Made by a program: the position numbers and the translations under genes. A model generated the notes under the pieces. The model was not told the DNA's origin and did not search any database. It saw nothing but the letters and a program-made list of their open reading frames with translations. This document shows, piece after piece, positions 12,673 to 26,600 of a stretch of 64,000 nt of DNA. The first letter of the stretch is position 1. Each line of letters begins with the position of its first letter. The DNA lies in contig NC_079496.1 in assembly GCF_030052815.1 (NCBI RefSeq), positions 10,245,100-10,309,099 on the forward strand. The letters are read 5' to 3'. Origin of the DNA: Hevea brasiliensis (taxonomy: Eukaryota > Streptophyta > Magnoliopsida > Malpighiales > Euphorbiaceae).

Positions 12673-14214
12673 ACTATGTTTGTAATCTAATTTGATTATA
12701 TTATTTTTATTTATTTTTTAAAATTTCATTATAAATTTTATTAAATATTATTTTTAATTATTTTAATAATAAATATATTTATAAATTATTTTTTACATAT
12801 TTATTTGTTATCAATTAATTAAAAATATTTTAACCACACACATAATTATTTAAAATTTTAAATATTCATAAATTTAAATTAACTTATAAATATTAAATAT
12901 TTATAAGTTAATTTCTATAAATTAAACTAAATACTTTATAAATTCATTATTATTTTTTTAATCAATTTTTTAAAATATTATATTATTTTAATTTTATTTA
13001 TCTAAATTTTAAAATATAGATGATTTTAGTGGCTGTGTAAAATAATATAAAATAAAATTCTACAATAGGTTAGTTTATGAAGATTGACCATTAAAGAAGA
13101 GATGAAAATAATTTTTAATATAATTAAAATTTAAAAGTGTATCAATTAATTTTAATATTATTGAGCACTATGTTTATAATCTAATTTAATTATATTATTT
13201 TTATTTAATTTTTAAAATTTCATTATAAATTTTATTAAATATTTTTTTTATTATTTTAATAATAAATATATTTATAAGTTATTTTTTAAATATTTATTTT
13301 TATCAATTAATTAAAAATATTTTAAACACACACATCATTATTTAAAATTTCAAATATTCATAAATTTAAATTAACTTATAAATATTAAATATTTATAAGT
13401 TAATTTTTATAAATTAAACTAAATACTTTATAAATTTTATTATTTTTTTAATCAATTTTTAAAATATTATATTATTTTAATTTTATTTATCTGAATATCC
13501 ATTCATCTATATTTTATATAGATGATTTTAGTGCTTGTGTAAAATAATATAAAATAAAATTATACAATAGATTAGTTTATGAAGATTGACCATTAAAGAA
13601 GAGATGAAAATAATTTTTGATATAATTAAAATTTAAAAGATAATTAAAATTTAAAAGTGTATCGATTAATTTTAATATTATTGAGCACTATGTTTATAAT
13701 CTAATTTGATTATATTATTTTTATTTAATTTTTAAAATTTTATTATAAATTTTATTAAATATTATTTTTAATTATTTTAATAATAAATATATTTATAATT
13801 TATTTTTTAAACATTTATTTTTATCAATTAATTAAAAATATTTTAAACACACACATAATTATTTAAAATTTCAAATATTCATAAATTTAAATTAACTTAT
13901 AAATATTAAATATTTATAAGTTAATTTTTATAAATTAAACTAAATACTTTATAAATTCGTTATTATTTTTTTAATCAATTTTTTAAAATATTATATTATT
14001 TTAATTTTATTTATCTGAATATTCATTCATCTATATTTTATATTATATAGATGATTTTAGTGCTTGTGTAAAATAATATAAAATAAAATTCTACAATAGA
14101 TTAGTTTATGAAGATTGACCATTAAAGAAGAGATGAAAATAATTTTTAATATAATTAAAATTTAAAAGGTAATTAAAATTTAAAAGTGTATCGATTAATT
14201 TTAATATTATTGAG
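12673..14214. repeat. Three tandem copies of an AT-rich ~0.5 kb repeat upstream of RAD50
   Basis: The unit opens with ACTATGTTTRTAATCTAATTT at 12673, 13167 and 13687, giving spacings of 494 and 520 bp; the third copy ends near 14214 with TATTATTGAG. Internal landmarks recur in order in all three: an ACACACACAT-like box, a 39-bp palindrome, TAGATGATTTTAGTG and GAAGATTGACCATTAAAGAAGAG. Copies 2 and 3 share small insertions absent from copy 1, so they are the closer pair and probably the later duplication. The array ends about 110 bp before the GC-richer RAD50 5' region. There is no coding capacity. Confidence 0.92.
12876..12914. repeat. 39-bp perfect palindrome in repeat copy 1 (also 13368-13406, 13889-13927)
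   Basis: The left arm AAATTAACTTATAAATATT and its reverse complement meet around a single A, giving 19-bp arms with essentially no loop. The same palindrome is retained in all three tandem copies at the same relative place. Such a structure could extrude as a cruciform or hairpin, but it may simply be inherited with the repeat. Confidence 0.85.
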
Positions 14215-14541
14215 TAAAAATTATTTTTGTTAAGTATAAAAATATAAAATTTTTAAATAAAAAATAATAATTAAAACGATTTATAATTAAAACAAAATCA
14301 TTGGAAACTTTATTTATTTTTTTTTGTTCAGATTTATTTTTCTTTCACTCTTTAGCGGCCACGAGTACCCTCAAGAGCGTCAAAACCTTTCCCTCCGTTT
14401 TCCTTCTCGCACCTCACTCCTCACTTCTCACCCGTTTCCTCAGCTAAAAGTACTCCGGCTCAGCCTCACCACCGATAGCAACCGGCGATCAGCGCCTGCG
14501 ATCGATTCCTCTCACTTGCCTTCGCTTCAATTGACAATTTC

Positions 14542-14580
14542 ATGCCTCTACTTATGTATCATAGTTTCTGCGCTATATAG
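14542..14580 (+). promoter_or_regulatory. Candidate upstream ORF (12 codons plus stop) before RAD50
   Basis: An ATG at 14542 opens a 12-codon frame ending in TAG at 14580, 38 bases before the RAD50 ATG at 14619. The stretch from about 14324 is GC-richer than the DNA before it and looks like 5' UTR. If transcription starts upstream of 14542, this small frame would lie in the leader and could lower RAD50 translation. The transcription start is not known from sequence. Confidence 0.35.
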
Positions 14581-14618
14581 AGTTTCTGTAATCATAAACT
14601 AAAGAGGAAGAACCGAAG

Positions 14619-17600
14619 ATGAGTACCGTCGATAAGATGCTTATAAAAGGAATCCGGAGTTTCGACCCGGAGAACAAAAACGTCATCACCTTCTTCAAGC
14701 CTCTAACCCTAATCGTCGGCCCCAACGGCGCTGGCAAAACTGTAATTTCCTGGCTATTTCTGCTTTTTATCTGTGTACAGAATACAATAATCGGCTTGTA
14801 GTGGATGTTGAAGGTCATTTGTTTTATCCTTTGCTACTTTTTATTTTTATTTTTTATTTGCAGACGATTATAGAGTGTTTAAAGCTTTCTTGCACAGGAG
14901 AGTTGCCTCCAAATGCGAGGTCTGGCCACAGTTTTGTTCATGATCCCAAGGTAGCTTTCTCTTGCCACTCTTCTCCGGTTTTTGCACTCTTTTTGGCTGC
15001 CCAGAAAACATATTTTTTATGTTGCTTTCACTTCTTCCCAAAATGGGTTTATCATTCTTTGTTCTTATTGTCTCCCTGTGGCAACAATGTCTGCATTTCT
15101 TCTACATCTGTATTGAACTCAGTCCAATTGAGGTCTTTGGTTGTGCTTTTCACCTACAGCAATTTCTTGTTTCTTTTTCACTTTTCTCCCTTCAACGTTG
15201 CTTCTTTCTGTGTGTATTTTTCATCAAGTAATTTTCATTTCAGAACTATTTTTCATGTGTGGGCATGCAATTAGTTCATTAGTTAAGGTTTGTTTGTAAT
15301 TTTAGGTTGCGGGGGAAACAGAGACAAAGGGGCAAATTAAGCTACGATTCAAGACTGCAGCAGGGAAAGACGTGGTTTGCATAAGATCATTCCAGCTAAC
15401 ACAGAAGGCATCAAAAATGGAGTATAAGGCTATTGAGAGTGTACTTCAAACAATAAATCCACATACTGGAGAGGTTACGATAACATTTTCTTTTTCTGCT
15501 TATTGTTTCTGACTTTCTGTACGTATCAATGTTGTAGTGATTTCTTGCTTATTTTTGTGAACTTTGTCTCATTGTCTTGCATTTCCTTAACAACAATGTG
15601 ATTACCCATGAAAAGGAGAATGTTTCTAAATACTAAATAGTTACTTTTAAAACATTAGTGGCTTCTACTTTATGAGCCTATATGCTGGCTAAATACTTTT
15701 TTTTTCTTGGAATTAATGCTGTAAAGAAATTTCCTCATCAGTCTTTATGGTATGATTAGTTATCGGTATTGAAAAACAGAGCCTCTTTTTGGGGAAACCA
15801 GAAACGTTGTTGTTTCAGACTACTTGTGTGTAGGGCTCCTCAATTAGTAGTCTTTTGTTTGACACAATTTGAATTGAAGGAATTAGCTGTCCTTTGTTCT
15901 TGATGGCTAAAGATATTCATGAGAAATTACACAATGGAAGAGAAATGTTCATGGCCAGTTTTCTTTTTCCATTCCATATTTCTTCTATCTATATGTTATG
16001 CTTTTGTTGGCCAATGTGTCATCTGATGTAGTTTGAATTTATGTTTTTCATTGCCAAAATTATTGTTATGTTATGGAAATGTCAGTGTTGAACAGTTTTG
16101 GAATGATTTCCCCACTGTTTGTACTCAAATATAAAACCTACTTCTATCCTCTTGTTTCTTGCTGAACTGCAGAAAGTTTGCCTTAGCTATAGATGTGCTG
16201 ACATGGATCGAGAAATCCCTGCTTTAATGGGTGTCTCAAAGGCCATTCTAGAAAATGTTATATTTGTTCACCAAGATGAAGCTAACTGGCCTTTGCAAGA
16301 TCCTTCCACATTAAAGAAGAAGTTTGATGATATCTTCTCTGCCACACGGTAACCTTTGCACTTTCTCCTGAACTATTATGATGAACTTTAATGGTTAACT
16401 ACTTCCACCAAGTGTTACAAGCATTAATTGCATATTTTGGCTGTTTAGATTTATTTTGTGTCAGGTTTAGATGTTTTGTTTGATTGCTTATGGATATTCT
16501 TTGCTACATTGTCCATTCTTGAACATGCCTAAGATGCCTTCTTGTATATATGAAGTTAAACTTTGTTAATAGTAAAGGACTGATAATAACTTCTAATTTT
16601 AATCAGTGTCTTCAAAAGCTTGCCTAGCTGTTGTGTATCCGGACTTCAGACTTGTCTTCTTTGCTGTGATTGTCTTTTTATGATACTGCAGGATTTTATT
16701 CTTTGGTGTATAATGCAGTTGATTTTACTACGCATTATCTTTTCAGGTAAACTATTAAATTTTGCAATGTTCAATTACACAGATACACAAAGGCATTGGA
16801 GGTTATTAAAAAACTTCACAAGGATCAGGCTCAAGAGATAAAGACCTACAAACTTAAATTAGAAAATCTTCAGACCTTGAAGGACTCTGCATATAAGGTT
16901 CTTATCTTTTTCCCATTTGCACTTTGAGATAATTATATGAAGTTCTTATTTTTGTGCTTCGGTTTCTTTAGTGGATCTTTCTGGTAGTTCATAGGGCAGT
17001 GGCAATTCATCTAGCGTCCAGCCAACTAGATAGGTTCCCATTGTTATTTAGTATCAACCCTTGTGAATTGAAAAGTGTATCCCTTAGTGGTGGATGAAAC
17101 TTCCACCTTTATGTGCTTTAGTTCAAAAGGTCTCTACTTTTTAGTCTCACTGAGTTGTAGAATTTATTTTTTTCCGGTGGAGGTACCCAGAGTTTTCTTT
17201 CGTAGAATAGAAGAGGAAAGTTATTTTTATTTAGTTCTAATTATTGTAGAGTGAATTTGTTTTGCTTGCCAGTACCGTAATTGCAGTATGTTTTGTTTGC
17301 TCTCTTATGTCTTATCTCTTACTATTTGTTGACAGTAAAGGATCAAATGCCATGAGCTTTTTGCACTACTTTTGAGCTGCCTTTTGTGCAGAAGTTTCTT
17401 TTGTCCAGGCTTAATTTGTGGAATCTCCTACTCATAGTGATGAATGTAGGTTAAAGCTCTTAACGTTTGGTTATTTTCTTCTGCATGGTGTAATTACATT
17501 TTTAACCTCTTCCATGGAGTCTGGTTGATGTTTTGACTTGTCTTTGACTTTGAGCTTGTTTGCCTAATCCTTGATTCATGCATATTAATCTTATTCCTTT

Positions 17601-20600
17601 TGTAGTTTGATGGGTCTGACCAATTATGGCAGACGTAATAATCCCTAAATAAGTATGAAAATGATGCTGCAATCACTAAATAAATATGAAAATGATGCTG
17701 CAGTATTATTAACTGGACTTATAAATAATTTCTTCTGGCCAGAATTATTTTATGTTTTCTATTTGTTCTACGAATTTGTGCTGCTATATTTCTCATCCCC
17801 CATGACTTATGTTCCTTGCACTTCGGATTTGATTGAATTTCAAAACGTGTTATGTTGATGCGAAAGTTTCATTTTGTTTTTGCTTTAGTTAATTTGAATA
17901 TAGGTTAAGTATAGCAAATGACCGGTTAGACTGGATTTGTTTTTAATGATATTAAGTTGTGTTCTTACAGCTTCGGCAAAGCATTGGTCAGGATGAAGAA
18001 AGAACAGAATCTTCAAAAGTCCAAATACAAGATGTAGAAAATAAAGTTCAGAATGTTGATGCAAAAATCCATCAAATTGAAACAACTCTGAAAGATTTGA
18101 GAAAACTACAGGAGCAGATATCAACAAAAACTGCTGAAAGGAGAACTTTGTTTAAGGAGCAGCAGAGACAATATGAAGCTCTTGAGGAGGAAAATGAAGG
18201 TTGGTTTTGTTATGCTTGGCTGGAGCATACTGATCCTTATCCTAGTTATTGAAACATTATTTTCTCTGCTTATCTCACACAAACATATAGACATACACAG
18301 GCACATGATTGTGCTCATCATCTTGTCTGTGGAATCATTTCATTGAGATGGATGTTGCATTTCTTGTACTGTTTCATACTTGCTTCTAATGTACTGCACT
18401 TTTCCCCTTGTTTAGATACTGATGAAGACCTGATGAAATGGAAAACCAAGTTTGATGAACATGTTGCATCTTTGGAATCTAACATTGGCAAGTTGGAGAG
18501 GGAAATGAATGACATTGAGACAAAAAGTTCTCTTCATAGGCAGAGCATTACAGAGTATATCCGAGAGAGTAGCAAGCTTCAGACTGAAGCTGAAGTAATC
18601 TCAATGAAACTATTCATATTTTAAAGTTTACTATTTTCCAATTTAGGTGGAATGTTTAGATGACCTCTTTTTTTTCAAATTAGGCTCACGGTTCCCAGAA
18701 GAATGAAAGGGATTCTACTATCCAAAAACTTTGTGCAAGACATAATTTAGGGTCTCTTCCACATACCCCTTTCAGCGATGACGTTGCTTTGAACCTTATG
18801 AATAGACTAAAATCAAGGTTGATAGATCTCGAGAAGGATTTGCAAGATAAAAAGGTGGTCTCTCTTTCTAAGTGTGTACGCATGTGACAAATCATGCATG
18901 TGTTTCGCTGGATATTTCTTTCTTTTGCATGCTATCATGCATGTATATATGCTTGCTTTGCTGTATACTTCTATGTCTTTCATGCACATATGTAATAGTG
19001 ATCTAAGATTTCAATATTTTTGTATGCCTAAGATTTAAAGTGGCTTCTATGATAACTACAATTGTTGTTTCAGACATCAAATGATATTGAAGTTAAGACA
19101 GCAGAGAATCACTATTGGGATGTAAATGACCGTTGGAAAAACATTGAGGCTCTGAAGCATGCTAAATTAGAGATAAAGGTGCACATTATAACGCAACTCC
19201 CCACCCAGCACGCAATTTCCTTTTTTCCCCTCCTTTTCTCTCTCTATGTCTAGATAGATGGAAGTATGTTTTTGTCCTATTGTTAATGCCTTCATGTTCT
19301 ACTTGTTATCAATATTGTAAACTTATGCAGAACGGCATTGTGAATCGCATGAAAGATAAGGAACGTGAACTTGCTTCACTTGAAGAACAAATTTCACATA
19401 TTAATCTTTCTCATATGGATGAAAGAGAAAAAAACTTGGTAAGGATGGCTTCCTTTCTGCAAAACTTTTTTGCCTGGTATCTAATAACTCAGTCTTATTG
19501 AACAAATTGAATCTGTACACGAATCTGCTTCTTCTAGGAACCAAAAACAGAAATAATTAAAAGAAAAAGTTGTGGTTATCTTTGCAGCAAATTGAAGTTG
19601 AGAGAAAGACAAAGCAGCTTGCTGAAAGAGAGTTTGAATCAAACATTCGTCAAAAGCAAAGTGAGCTGTATGGGATAGAGCAACAGATTAAGGCACTCAA
19701 TCGCGAGAAAGACATCTTGGCTGGAGATTCTGAGGACAGAGTGAAACTGTCCCTGAAGAAGGCAGAGTTGGAGAATCACAAGAAGAAGCACAGAAAAATG
19801 TAATTGAATTCATTCTTGCCCAATTTTTCTGTGTTTTTTAGTCTCTGCTCTTTTCTATGTTCGTATCTAGTTTTCTCCTCTCTCACACAGGCTAATGCTT
19901 TTTCATTTTCTTTGGCCCCTAGAATTGATGAATACAAGGATAGAATCAGAGAAGTGCTAAAAGGGAGGCTTCCTGCTGATAAGGATATGAAGAAGGAAAT
20001 TACTCAAGCCTTAAGGTTTTTCCAATCTCACACTTGACTTTATATTTGGGGATGACACATCTACAAGAATTCATGTAGTGTTACTATTGCTTGTGAATTC
20101 TTTTAGGTTTGTAAGCAAATAAGATTTCGATTGTGATTGTTCTCTTGTTATTTTGTTTATCGGCTCTTTTGCAAAACTACACGAGATTATTGATAGCCAT
20201 ACTATTATTCTCCATCTATTTACACTCCTGCTCCTTTGAAGTTGCGACTGTATTGAATTGTGAATTATTATATATTTTCTCTTGTGTTTGTTTTTATTAG
20301 TATGCTATAATATAAATGTGTGGTACTGTGGTAGTTTTTGCCTTGCAGCCTGCTAAATAATATTGTGTCTCAAATATTTTTTAATTTCATTCCTCTTTCA
20401 TGTTTATTTCTAATTTTTAAATTCTGCCTGTATCGTTGGGTCTATGTGTGTGGGGAATACTTGCATTTTTTTTTTTTTTTTTATCTTTTTGGATATTGTG
20501 TACAAATGAATGTTTTAGGGTGTCTCTCTACCAATAAAAGGTTTTACTCTGAATTAATTGGTTTAGCTTTAAAATTGTGAAGGGAAAGTCACTTCTAGAT

Positions 20601-23600
20601 CTTTTACTTAGCCATCTTCCATACTTTTAATTTGAGTTGAACACTAACCAAACTAGGAACAGGAAAATAAATTTCTTCAAGTAATTAAATGTTGTATTTT
20701 CTTGGACTGTCAAATATGCTATGCCTCTACAAGGCATGTTGACAATGATATCAGAGCATCTGATGTTATTTGTGCATTGTTTATTGTTTAGTCAACTCAA
20801 CATAGTGTCTGACTACTTGGAGAGGCATCTGAAATTCTTTTGATTAATTTTTGAGTTATCTTATTCTGTGTTGGTCCTTCAGTTTTTGTTATTTAATTGT
20901 AAGTCAGAGTTGTCTGGCAAGGTTTTTGGGTGTTTTTATCCCTTTTTGAGTTATTTTTTTTTTTCAATAAGATATTGACTTCTTCCTTGAGTTGATGTTT
21001 CTCCTGGTACAGGGCTCTTGGAATTGAATTTGATGACTTGAATTCAAAATCTCGTGAAGCTGAGAAGGAGGTAAATGTGTTGCAGATGAAAATACAAGAT
21101 GTTAACAATAACCTGTCCAAACTTCGCAAGGATATGGACTGTGAGTACTGTTTCATACTTGTAATGAAATGAACACTGATATAGTGGTTTGGTTAGAAAC
21201 ATAGAATTATTAGGATACTTTTTTTTTGTTTTTGTGGTTTGGATCTCTCAAATAATTTGATAGGATGCAATAGCATGGTAAACTTTCTAACAAGATTTTA
21301 TTTATATGCATCTACGAACAGATGTAATAGTTGTTTTTTAATTAATTATTCTTTTTATCCTGCTTGAAGTGTGATCTCATACAAAATTCCTACTTGATGA
21401 TACCTTCGTTAATGAATTTTATCTATCATGCCTCAAATGTATCAGACTGTCAGTCTTGTTTTGAAGGGCTTTGACTCTGAATAGTGTATACTAACCACGT
21501 CAAAATGGATTTTATGAACCATATGGGACCATGAGAAGCTTAATATTCAGTATTTTCTGGAGTATATTAAGATTAATGGGCTCATATTTTGCATATCTTA
21601 ACCATCTTTGTGATAAACACCAAATTGATAATGTGATTTTATATGACCTGTTAATGCCAACAGCTTTTCCATAAAGAGTTACCTAATATCTACTTTAAGG
21701 GTTTTTAATGATTTTTAAGTACTTCTGTTTAATTTAGATATGAATACATGCTGATCTAGGTTTTGACAGAGAAATATTTTTTTTTTTCTTGTTTTTGCCA
21801 ATAAAGCCCTGTAGGGCTAGCCTCTTTTGAACTTTATGCTCCCCAAGTAATCCTAGTTTTGAACCTGTCAGTTACCCTAGAACATGGAATAGAAGGGGTG
21901 CCTAAGTTCCATGGGGTTTACAAGTAAAAATCCCATTGTGTGCTCTAGGCTGGCTTTTCTTATCATAGACAAAAAGTGTGATCATTGGCTTTTCAAAGTT
22001 TTGTGACAACATAGGTTTTGCATGATGCAATCCCAGTTCCCATGTTATAACTTTGATTTCAATGGAACAATGAAGTACACCTCTGCTCTATTTTGATCCG
22101 CAATTATGCTATAATGCTATTTAAGAATAACTGCTGCTAGTTAGCTTTTTTGCTTTTTAGCTATTTGTCATGCTTCTCTGCCATTATAATCTTTGGCTGA
22201 TAGTGTTTCATGATCTGCTTATTTGTTTATCTATGTACTTATCAAGTGGATTTCATGTAGCAAGGAAGAGATTCATTGAATCCAAACTCCAATCCTTGGA
22301 TCAACAATCTTTTACCATTGATTTGTACCTCAAAGTTTTGGAGTCTGCAAAGGAGAAAAAAGATGTCCAGAAAAGGTCCCTGAATTTTACTTCCATTTTC
22401 ACATAATATATATGTCAGCTATTTGGCATGTTGATTTTTGATTTCTGAGGTGAAAAGGGTGCTAACATGGTGTCTGTTTCGTTGCCTGCAGCAAGTACAA
22501 TATTGCAGATGGTATGCGGCAAATGTTTGATCCTTTTGAAAGGGTTGCCCGTGCTCATCACATGTGCCCTTGCTGTGAGCGCCCTTTCTCTGCTGAAGAG
22601 GAAGATGAGTTTGTTAAAAAGGTGTGCATTATTTAAACAATCATGGATCGATCCTAATAATATTCTTTGATGCCTGGCCCCTTATTTTGACATTAATTTT
22701 TTTTTTTTGTGGAAAATCTGCTGTAGCTTCTTTTGATTCTTGTGAGAAAGTAGAACAGAAGAAGAATGTTGAGAATGATTGAAGAGTTTGATTATTCCCT
22801 CAAGCTAATGGTGTCAAAATATAATCTGTACAGGACAACTAAATAAAAAATATAATCCAAATTAAATGCGTAATTATAGCAACGATTCTAGCACCTAAAT
22901 ATATTCACACAATCACTACAAATACACATATCGTAGCTATTTGGGGTACATATCTTAACACTCCCCCTCAAGCTGGAGCATACAAAACATATGCTCCAAG
23001 CTTGTTAAAAATATATTCAATCTGAGAGCGTCTAAGAGATTTTGTCAGGATATCTGCTAATTGGTCATTTGAGCTAACAAAGCTAGTGTCAATACACCTA
23101 GATTCAATCTTTTGTCTGATGAAATGACAGTCCACCTCTATATGTTTTGTTCTCTCATGAAACATTGGATTAGAGGCAATGTGAAGTGCAGCTTGATTGT
23201 CATAGATTAGATGCATTTGTTTAGGTTCCCCATACTTCAACTATTGGAGAAGTTGTTTCAACCATATAAGTTCACAAGTTGCTAAAGCCATAGCTCGATA
23301 TTCTGCATCTGCACTTGACCTAGCAACCACATCTTGCTTCTTACTTTTCCAAGAAATCAAATTACCTCCAATCATAATACAATATCCTGAAGTAGACCGT
23401 CTGTCTGAAGGAAAACCTGCCCAATTTGCATCTGAGTAACCAATAATTTGTAAATGACCCCTGTCTTCATATAATAGGCCTTGTCCTGGAGCTCCTTTAA
23501 TATATCTGAGTATCCGAATAACTGCATCCCAATGACTACTACATAGTGCTTGAAGGAACTGACTGACCACACTTACAGCAAATAAGATGTCTAAGCGTGT

Positions 23601-26600
23601 GATTATAAGATAATTGAGTTTTCCAACCAATCTCCGGTATCTACCAGGATCCTCCAATGACTCTCCCTGTCCAGGAACAAGTTTGACATTTGGATCCATA
23701 GGAGTATCTACGTGTCTACAGTCTAACATGCCGGTCTCTGTCAGTATATCCAAAGCATATTTTCTTTGAGAAATGGCGATACCTGTCTTGGATTATGCCA
23801 CTTCAATCCCCAAGAAATACTTTAGCTTCCCAAGATACTTAGTCTAAAAATGACTGGACAAGTGTTTTTTGAGTTTTGAGATCCCAACATGATCATTTTC
23901 TGTAATAACAATGTCATCAACATAAACTAGATAAATGCACTTATCATAGCTATTATGGTGAAAAAATACTAAATGGTTAGTTTCACTCTGAGACATTCCA
24001 AATTGTTGGACTACAGTACTGAACCATCCAAACCATGCTCTCGGAGATTGTTTCAAGCCATATAAAGAACGTCGTAGGCGACACACCAAACCAAACTCCC
24101 CCTGAGCAACAAACCCTAGTGGTTGCTCTATATAAACTTCCTTAGCTAGCTTGCCATGTGAAAATGCATTTTTGATATCCAGTTGATGAAGTGGCCCGTG
24201 ATGGATGGCAGCTAAGGAAATAAGAGGGCGAATCGAGCCAATCTGAGCCACGAGAGAGAAGGTATCACTGTAATCGAGGCCAAAGATCTGAGTATAGTCC
24301 TTTGTAACAAGGCGAGCTTTAAATTTATCAATCTGGCCATCAGGCCCCACCTTGACTGTATAAACCCATCGACAGTCAATAGTAGATTTTCCCTTGGGTA
24401 GTGGCACCAAATCCCAAATGCCATTGTTATAGAGAGCAGTCATCTCTTCAACCATTGCATTACACTATCCTGGATGTTTCGAAGCTTCTCTAACAGTCTT
24501 AGTTACAAATACATTAGACAAAATGGTGACAAAAGCATAATAGGAAGGAGACAAACGATGATAACTCACAAAATTATAAATAGGATGAGGATTTTGAGAC
24601 GAACGAATACATTTTCGGATGGCAATGGGAGGAGTGGCATTGTCTGTTGAAGGCGAGACCGGAATAGGTGGAGATGAAGGAGGGCGAGAGTCACTAGGAG
24701 CAGGTGTTGTACCTGTATCAAGGAAAGGAGCATCAATAGTGTTAGTGGGAGGATGAGGACGACGTGAGTAGACGTGTAGAGGTGGTGGACTGATTAGTGG
24801 TGGAGGAAGAGTAGAAACTGGTAAGGCGGTGGGAATAAAAACCTTGGATGCGGTGTTGGAGGAAAAATAGGGAGATGTTTCAAAGAAAGTTGCATTCGCT
24901 AACACAAAATATTTATTTGTAAGTGGATTGTAGCATTTGTAATCTTTTTGAAGTCTAGAATGTCCAAAAAAGACACATTTTATTGATTTGGGCTGAAGTT
25001 TATCTTTGCTAGAAGCGTGATCATGAACAAAACAAATACAACCAAATACACACAGGGACAACTGATGTGCATCTTGGTCGGGAAACAAAATGGAATGAGG
25101 ACTCTGATTCTGCAAAACAGAAGAAGACATTCAGTTAATTAAATAACAAGCAGTAAGAATAGCATCTCCCCAAAAAACGAAGTGGAACATTATGGTGAAT
25201 GAGTAAAGTGCGGGCAGTTTCAACTAGATGACGATTCTTTTGTTCGGCAACTCCATTTTGCTGAGAGGTATAAGTACATGATGTTTGGTGAGTAATACCC
25301 TGAGAAGATAAGAAATGAGTAAAGGGAGTAGACAAATATTCTTTTGCATTATCACTACGAAGTATTTTAATAGAAACACCAAATTGATTACGTATTTCAG
25401 TAGAAAATTTTTGAAATATAGAGAATAATTCAGAACGAGACTTCATTAAAAATAACCAAGTGCAACGAGAATAATCATCAACAAAAGTAACAAAATAATG
25501 AAATCCCAAATTTGTACTGACATGACTTGGGCCCCAAATGTCCGAATGGAAAATTTCAAACATGGACTTAGTCCTATTATTGACTCGCTTGGGAAAGGAA
25601 ACACGACTTTGTTTCCCAAGTTGACAGGACTCGCATTCAAAAGAAGATAAATTAGAAAGACTAGGAACTAATTTTTGCAATTTGGCAAGACTCGGATGAC
25701 CCAGACGATTTTGAAGAAGATCAGCGGAAGTGGTAGAGGCAAGAGTAACTGGAGAATTTGAAGTAGAAAGATGGTACAACCCTTGTAACTCACATTCTAC
25801 TCCAATCATCTTCCCCGCACTCCGGTTCTGCACAACAACAGAGTCAGCTGTAAAGGTGACAGAACAATTGAGATTTTTAGTCAATTAACTAATGGAGATT
25901 AAATTATATGGGCATTTTGGAGTGAACAAAACTGTGGTTAAAGGAATAGATGGAAAGATTTTTACTTCTCCTATGCTGTTAACTAAAGTTTGTGAACCAT
26001 TAGCCAAAGTAACTTTAGACAAAACCGGAGGAAAAACTAGAGATAAGAAAAGACTTTTGTTACCAGATATATGATCAAAAGCACTAGAGTCTAGGATCCA
26101 TGGACCAATGAGCGAAGACTGTGTTAGACAAACAAAGGAATTACCAGAATGAGCATTGTTAGAAGATTGTTGTTTGGCTGTTTGATATTGTAAATACTTC
26201 TTGTAATCAGCTCCAGTTAATAGGATAGAATCTGACACATGATCTTTCCATCAGGTAATGGAAGAATACCATTTTCACCGGATTGAGCCATGTGAGCAGT
26301 TGATTGGCCCACATTATTTGACTGAATGGGGCGTGGTGGTCAACCATAAAGGGTCCAACGAGTGTCTCGAGTGTGATTACTCTTATCACAATAAGTGCAA
26401 TGGGGTCTTTTACCCTTGCCTCTCTGATAAGTACTCTGTCTCGATTGGTTTTCACTTTGTGCAGCTAAAACTGAAGGCTTAATTCGAGAGAAATTATTCT
26501 TATTGAGTGAGATGCGTAGAAGCCTGGCAAACACATCCTTTAGAGTGAGAACAACCGGACTAGTTAATATCTGGTCTCTAACAGAATCAAGGTCAGGTCT

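Noticed and set aside
14801..15274. 157-codon plus frame overlapping RAD50 exon 2
   Set aside because: It runs through splice sites of introns 1 and 2. Only the RAD50 phase gives the conserved protein; the rest is T-rich intron read as Phe/Leu/Ser.
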